This document shows, in pieces, positions 12,964-15,963 of a stretch of 15,963 nt of DNA. Positions within the stretch are counted from its first letter, which is position 1, and each line of letters starts with the position of its first letter. Both the position numbers and the translations under genes were made by a program. The notes under the pieces are model-generated. The model did not search any database. It saw nothing but the letters and a program-made list of their open reading frames with translations, and was not told where the DNA came from. This DNA comes from an uncultured Flavobacteriales bacterium (lineage in GTDB: Bacteria; Bacteroidota; Bacteroidia; Palsa-965): NCBI GenBank assembly GCA_937974275.1, contig CALJIF010000092.1:1-15963 (forward strand). Reading direction: 5' to 3'.

Positions 12964-14910
12964 ATGAACGAACAACTGCCCCCTAATGAATTCGAAGCCG
13001 GCGAACTTTTACGCCGCTTAAACGTACCCGCAGATCTGCGTCAACTATCTGAGGATCAGTTGAAACAGGTGTGTGATGAGTTACGTCAATACATCATCGA
13101 TTTGGTTTCCGTAAAAGGCGGACACTTCGGTGCAAGTTTAGGTGTGGTAGAATTAACTGTGGCGTTGCACTATGTGTTCAATACGCCGTACGATCAATTG
13201 GTTTGGGATGTAGGCCACCAGGCATACGGACATAAAATTTTAACCGGACGACGTGATATTTTCCACACGAACCGCCGTTACAAAGGAATTTCAGGATTCC
13301 CGAAGCGCAGTGAAAGTGAATACGATACGTTTGGTGTAGGACACTCGTCCACATCTATTTCTGCAGCATTAGGTATGGCTGTTGCGGCCAATCGTAAAAA
13401 CGAACCGCGACAGGCAGTAGCTATTATCGGTGATGGCGCAATGACCGGTGGAATGGCGTTTGAGGCGTTAAATCATGCCGGAATTGAAAACAGCAATTTG
13501 TTGGTAGTGTTGAATGATAATTGCATGAGCATTGACCCGAACGTTGGGGCATTGAAAGATTACCTGAACGACATTACCACTTCACACACCTACAATAAAG
13601 TGAAGGATGAAGTGTGGAAGTTGTTAGGTAAAATCAGCACGTTTGGTCCTGATGCGCAAAAAATTGCTTCGAAAGTCAGTGACGCATTAAAGGGCTCATT
13701 GCTGAAACAAAGCAACTTATTCGAATCGTTGAATTTCCGTTATTTCGGCCCTATCGATGGACATGATGTGGATCGTTTGGTGAAAATGATGCGTGATTTG
13801 CGCGACATTCCGGGTCCGAAAATTCTTCATGTTTTAACGACCAAAGGAAAAGGCTACAAATTTTCTGAAGAGGGAAATCCAACGGTATGGCATGCGCCGG
13901 GCTTGTTCGACAAGCGCACGGGTCAAATTGTAAAGCCCGTTTCCAATGATCCTCAGCCACCGAAATATCAGGACGTGTTTGGGCACACCATGGTAGAATT
14001 GGCGGAACAAAATCCAAAGGTGATGGGCATTACGCCTGCGATGCCTTCCGGATGTTCATTAAATATTATGATGAAAGCTATGCCGGATCGCGCATTTGAT
14101 GTCGGCATTGCGGAACAACATGCGGTAACGTTCTCTGCAGGTCTTGCTACTCAAGGTTTGCGTCCGTTCTGCAATATATACTCGTCCTTCATGCAGCGCG
14201 CTTATGATCAGGTGGTGCATGATGTGGCATTGCAAAAATTGCCTGTTGTATTTTGTCTCGATCGCGGCGGATTAGCCGGAGCCGACGGACCAACGCACCA
14301 CGGTGCATTTGATATTGCATATTTCCGTTGTATCCCGAATATGGTGGTTAGCGCCCCTATGGATGAACCGGATTTGCGCAATTTGATGTACACCGCACAG
14401 TTGGAGAAAAATGCGGTGCCGTTCTCCATTCGTTATCCGCGTGGAAACGGTGTCACTATCAATTGGCGTACACCATTCGAAGAAATTAAAATAGGAACCG
14501 GACGTAAAATCCGCGAAGGGAAGGACGTTGCTATTTTAACTTTCGGACATCCCGGTAATTTTGCCGTAGAAGCCTGTGATAATTTAAATAAGCAAGGAAT
14601 CAGCGCTGCGCATTACGATATGCGTTTTGTGAAACCATTGGATGAAGCCTTGTTGCACGAGGTGTTTGCTAAGCATGATAAAATAATTACTGTAGAAGAC
14701 GGAACTGTTGTCGGAGGATTAGGAAGCGCGGTTTTGGAATTTATGGCTGATCATGGTTACACCGCGCAAGTAAAACGTTTGGGCATTCCTGATCGTTGGA
14801 TCGAGCATGGCGAGCAGCCGGAGTTGTGGAAAGAATGCGGCTTTGATGCAGCAGCTATTGAAGCAACAGTTAAAGAAATGGTTTGGAAGCGCCGGCACGT
14901 TATGGCGTAA
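12964..14910 (+). CDS. dxs: 1-deoxy-D-xylulose-5-phosphate synthase
   Basis: Condenses pyruvate and glyceraldehyde 3-phosphate to 1-deoxy-D-xylulose 5-phosphate, using thiamine diphosphate. This is the first and often limiting step of the MEP isoprenoid pathway and also feeds thiamine and pyridoxal synthesis; cytoplasmic homodimer. From the ATG at 12964 it is 648 aa, full length. The TPP-binding motif starts at residue 156 (GDGAMTGGMAFEALNHAG) and ends in LLVVLNDN (about 179-186). VWDVGHQAYGHKILTGRRD and FGVGHSSTSISAALGMA are further hallmarks. The transketolase Pyr domain has the catalytic glutamate E384 in VGIAEQHAVTFSAGLA and the DRGGLAGADGPTHHGAFD loop (433-450). The C-terminal domain contains VEDGTVVGGLGSAV. 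The frame extends back to a TTG at 12949, rejected because it overlaps the promoter box. It is monocistronic and converges with the next gene. Confidence 0.97.
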   Translation: MNEQLPPNEFEAGELLRRLNVPADLRQLSEDQLKQVCDELRQYIIDLVSVKGGHFGASLGVVELTVALHYVFNTPYDQLVWDVGHQAYGHKILTGRRDIFHTNRRYKGISGFPKRSESEYDTFGVGHSSTSISAALGMAVAANRKNEPRQAVAIIGDGAMTGGMAFEALNHAGIENSNLLVVLNDNCMSIDPNVGALKDYLNDITTSHTYNKVKDEVWKLLGKISTFGPDAQKIASKVSDALKGSLLKQSNLFESLNFRYFGPIDGHDVDRLVKMMRDLRDIPGPKILHVLTTKGKGYKFSEEGNPTVWHAPGLFDKRTGQIVKPVSNDPQPPKYQDVFGHTMVELAEQNPKVMGITPAMPSGCSLNIMMKAMPDRAFDVGIAEQHAVTFSAGLATQGLRPFCNIYSSFMQRAYDQVVHDVALQKLPVVFCLDRGGLAGADGPTHHGAFDIAYFRCIPNMVVSAPMDEPDLRNLMYTAQLEKNAVPFSIRYPRGNGVTINWRTPFEEIKIGTGRKIREGKDVAILTFGHPGNFAVEACDNLNKQGISAAHYDMRFVKPLDEALLHEVFAKHDKIITVEDGTVVGGLGSAVLEFMADHGYTAQVKRLGIPDRWIEHGEQPELWKECGFDAAAIEATVKEMVWKRRHVMA

Positions 14911-14926
14911 GAAATCCTATTCTAAT

Positions 14927-15658
14927 TTATTTCTTGTACTGCCAAAAAATTCCGAAATCGAAAGGTGTCCACAAGCATGCTTTTTGTTCGCACGCCTTAA
15001 GCGCGTTATTAGCCCATGTATTGCACGTATGATGCATGCTATAACTGCCTACACCTTCATAAAAAGCATCATGTCGTCCGTAGTTATACACGAGTGTTTT
15101 ACCGGCTTCACGGGCTTCACGGGCGTAGGCGGATTCGGGCTGAATCGGCAAGAGTTGACCGTCCGACGTTCGTAAAAAACCGGCGAGTAGATATCCGACC
15201 AAACGACGATAGGCGCCTTTGCTGATTATTATTTTTTTGCACTGTTCATGTTCCGTCAAACGATGGTAGTAAGTAGTGTGCATAGCTGCACTGCCCCATC
15301 CGAAAGCAGCGTTAAATGCGGTGCTTGGTTTCAGATCATCCCATGTTGGCGTTTCCAGATAAAACCCTTTATCGCCCCATCCGGACGCCAGATATGTTGC
15401 TGATGTATCACGAGCCTTTGTATGTTCCGGCTTCACGAACTTCGACCAATTAACAACATCCGTTTTCACCGGCACGACGATGTCGGTATGAACACCATTG
15501 CTGAGAATAAAAATGGTAACATCATTGCCGGCAACAGCATCTTCATTTACCGAAATTTTGGAGGATATCAGTGCTACTGCAAGATATAGGAGTAGCAAAC
15601 CGATTAGCGTGAGGAGCATCGCTCCTGAAATTCGCAATGCGTTGAATAATGATTGCAT
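14927..15658 (-). CDS. DUF2459 / TIGR02117 family membrane-anchored protein
   Basis: 243-aa protein of the DUF2459 (TIGR02117, 'urease-associated') family; no biochemical function is established. One membrane segment at about residues 11-32 (GAMLLTLIGLLLLYLAVALI) anchors it, with the rest predicted periplasmic. Family blocks are SNGVHTDIVVPV (53-64), ASGWGDKGFYLETPTW (91-106), YEGVGSYSMHHTCNTWANNA (200-219) and LWTPFDFGIFWQY (229-241). The conserved H57 and C212 (in TCNTW), with the nearby asparagine, are candidates for a catalytic site, but that is inference. The ATG at 15658 suits the membrane signal. It converges with dxs with only 16 nt between stop codons, and no terminator is visible between them. 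No urease gene is present here. Confidence 0.85.
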   Translation of the reverse strand: MQSLFNALRISGAMLLTLIGLLLLYLAVALISSKISVNEDAVAGNDVTIFILSNGVHTDIVVPVKTDVVNWSKFVKPEHTKARDTSATYLASGWGDKGFYLETPTWDDLKPSTAFNAAFGWGSAAMHTTYYHRLTEHEQCKKIIISKGAYRRLVGYLLAGFLRTSDGQLLPIQPESAYAREAREAGKTLVYNYGRHDAFYEGVGSYSMHHTCNTWANNALKACEQKACLWTPFDFGIFWQYKK

Positions 15659-15746
15659 GATGGAAGGTAATATCGTTAGCGTAAATTACAACGCTTAAAT
15701 TTATCAACGCAAAACAACGTTTGATGTTGTGTAAACTCCACGCACT

Positions 15747-15770
15747 CGACTACGGTTTAAACCGTAGTCG
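15747..15770. repeat. REP-like perfect 24-bp palindrome, copy 3
   Basis: The left arm CGACTACGGTTT is followed directly by its exact complement. It has the same length and TTTAAA centre as the two palindromes beside the RAYT gene, with two changed core bases per arm that are compensated on the other arm (ACGG/CCGT instead of ACGA/TCGT, and CTACG instead of CCACG or TCACG). It lies about 13 kb from the transposase, in an intergenic position, as expected for a dispersed REP. Confidence 0.7.
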
Positions 15771-15850
15771 TAAATCTCCTGCTATAATTTTCTCGCCAAA
15801 AAAACGCTTTTTTAAACCGCTCGCAGCTGATGTTGGAAACTTGAACGTTT

Positions 15851-15963
15851 TCGGGCTTTGCGTTCGGCGGTCCCGAAACATCGGGGTCGGAGCACAAAAC
15901 TGTCAACCAGCACTGAACTTGAATAGAAGCACAAAGCTCCAAGTTTGCACGTCACCCCGCCTG
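15851..15963. repeat. Structured intergenic repeat, cut by the window edge
   Basis: Begins around TCGGGCTTTGCG and contains GGCGG (15866-15870), complementary to CCGCC (15957-15961). Inside is the hairpin CCCGA (15872-15876) with TCGGG (15881-15885) around an AACA loop. A short direct repeat, AGCACAAAACT and AGCACAAAGCT, follows. No reading frame is evident. I recall elements ending like TTTGCACGTCACCCCGCC as recurrent in Bacteroidota intergenic DNA, but this is from memory and unverified. Confidence 0.45.

Larger units (their letters stand above)
15659..15963. other. Gene-free right end with repeats
   Basis: I see no credible gene on either strand. The first ~90 nt are the upstream region of the DUF2459 gene. 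Then come the third TTTAAA-centred palindrome (15747-15770), a motif also found near the first palindrome (15822-15845), and the beginning of a structured repeat (15851 to the edge). Because the window is cut, a gene starting just beyond it cannot be excluded. Confidence 0.6.

Noticed and set aside
14807..15175. 122-aa plus-strand frame spanning the end of dxs and the DUF2459 gene
   Set aside because: It overlaps two well-supported genes in other frames and has no protein-like motif.

Overview
The window looks like chromosome from a member of the Bacteroidota; I cannot place the order. Three things point there. The promoter boxes follow the Bacteroidota pattern (TTTG, 19 nt, TAnnTTTG), clearest in front of the tetR-like gene. 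Long Lys/Arg/Gly/Asp-rich N-terminal extensions like the one on the pseudouridine synthase are common in that phylum. The lipoproteins, YwqK/MORN-like proteins and AsmA protein have the style of that group.

Layout. (1) 1-994, minus strand: a TetR-type regulator followed by the N-terminus of a TolC-like outer-membrane efflux protein, which runs off the left edge; this is probably the start of an efflux operon. (2) 1264-2688, plus strand: asnS. (3) 2689-3510: a mobile or repeat locus. Two perfect 24-bp palindromes lie in front of a small REP-associated HUH/Y1 transposase (RAYT), and a structured repeat of about 100 nt follows it. (4) 3574-7683, minus strand: a visibly more AT-rich accessory island of two lipoproteins, a small membrane-anchored protein, a HELAH-motif protein with TPRs and a MORN-like secreted protein. 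Two orphan coding tails lie on the plus strand between them, and two copies of a direct repeat of about 62 bp bracket the middle of the island. It resembles a decayed polymorphic-toxin/immunity locus, but this is inference. (5) 7796-12794, minus strand: housekeeping genes yraN, a RluB-type pseudouridine synthase with a large tandem-repeat extension, an intrinsic terminator, then a large AsmA-family envelope protein. (6) 12964-14910, plus strand: dxs, first enzyme of the MEP isoprenoid pathway. (7) 14927-15658, minus strand: a DUF2459/TIGR02117 membrane-anchored protein. (8) 15659-15963: no gene seen. It holds a third palindrome of the RAYT-associated type and the start of another structured repeat that continues to the right edge.

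How the parts relate. The housekeeping genes share no pathway; several have a TAnnTTTG box only about 10-20 nt before the start codon, implying very short 5' leaders. The most notable material is in the repeats: three palindromes with the same TTTAAA-centred design (two beside the transposase, one about 13 kb away), a motif shared downstream of two of them, two composite repeats that both contain CCCGA...TCGGG hairpins, and the direct repeat with gene remnants in the accessory island. I found no tRNA, rRNA, CRISPR array, prophage or complete defence system.
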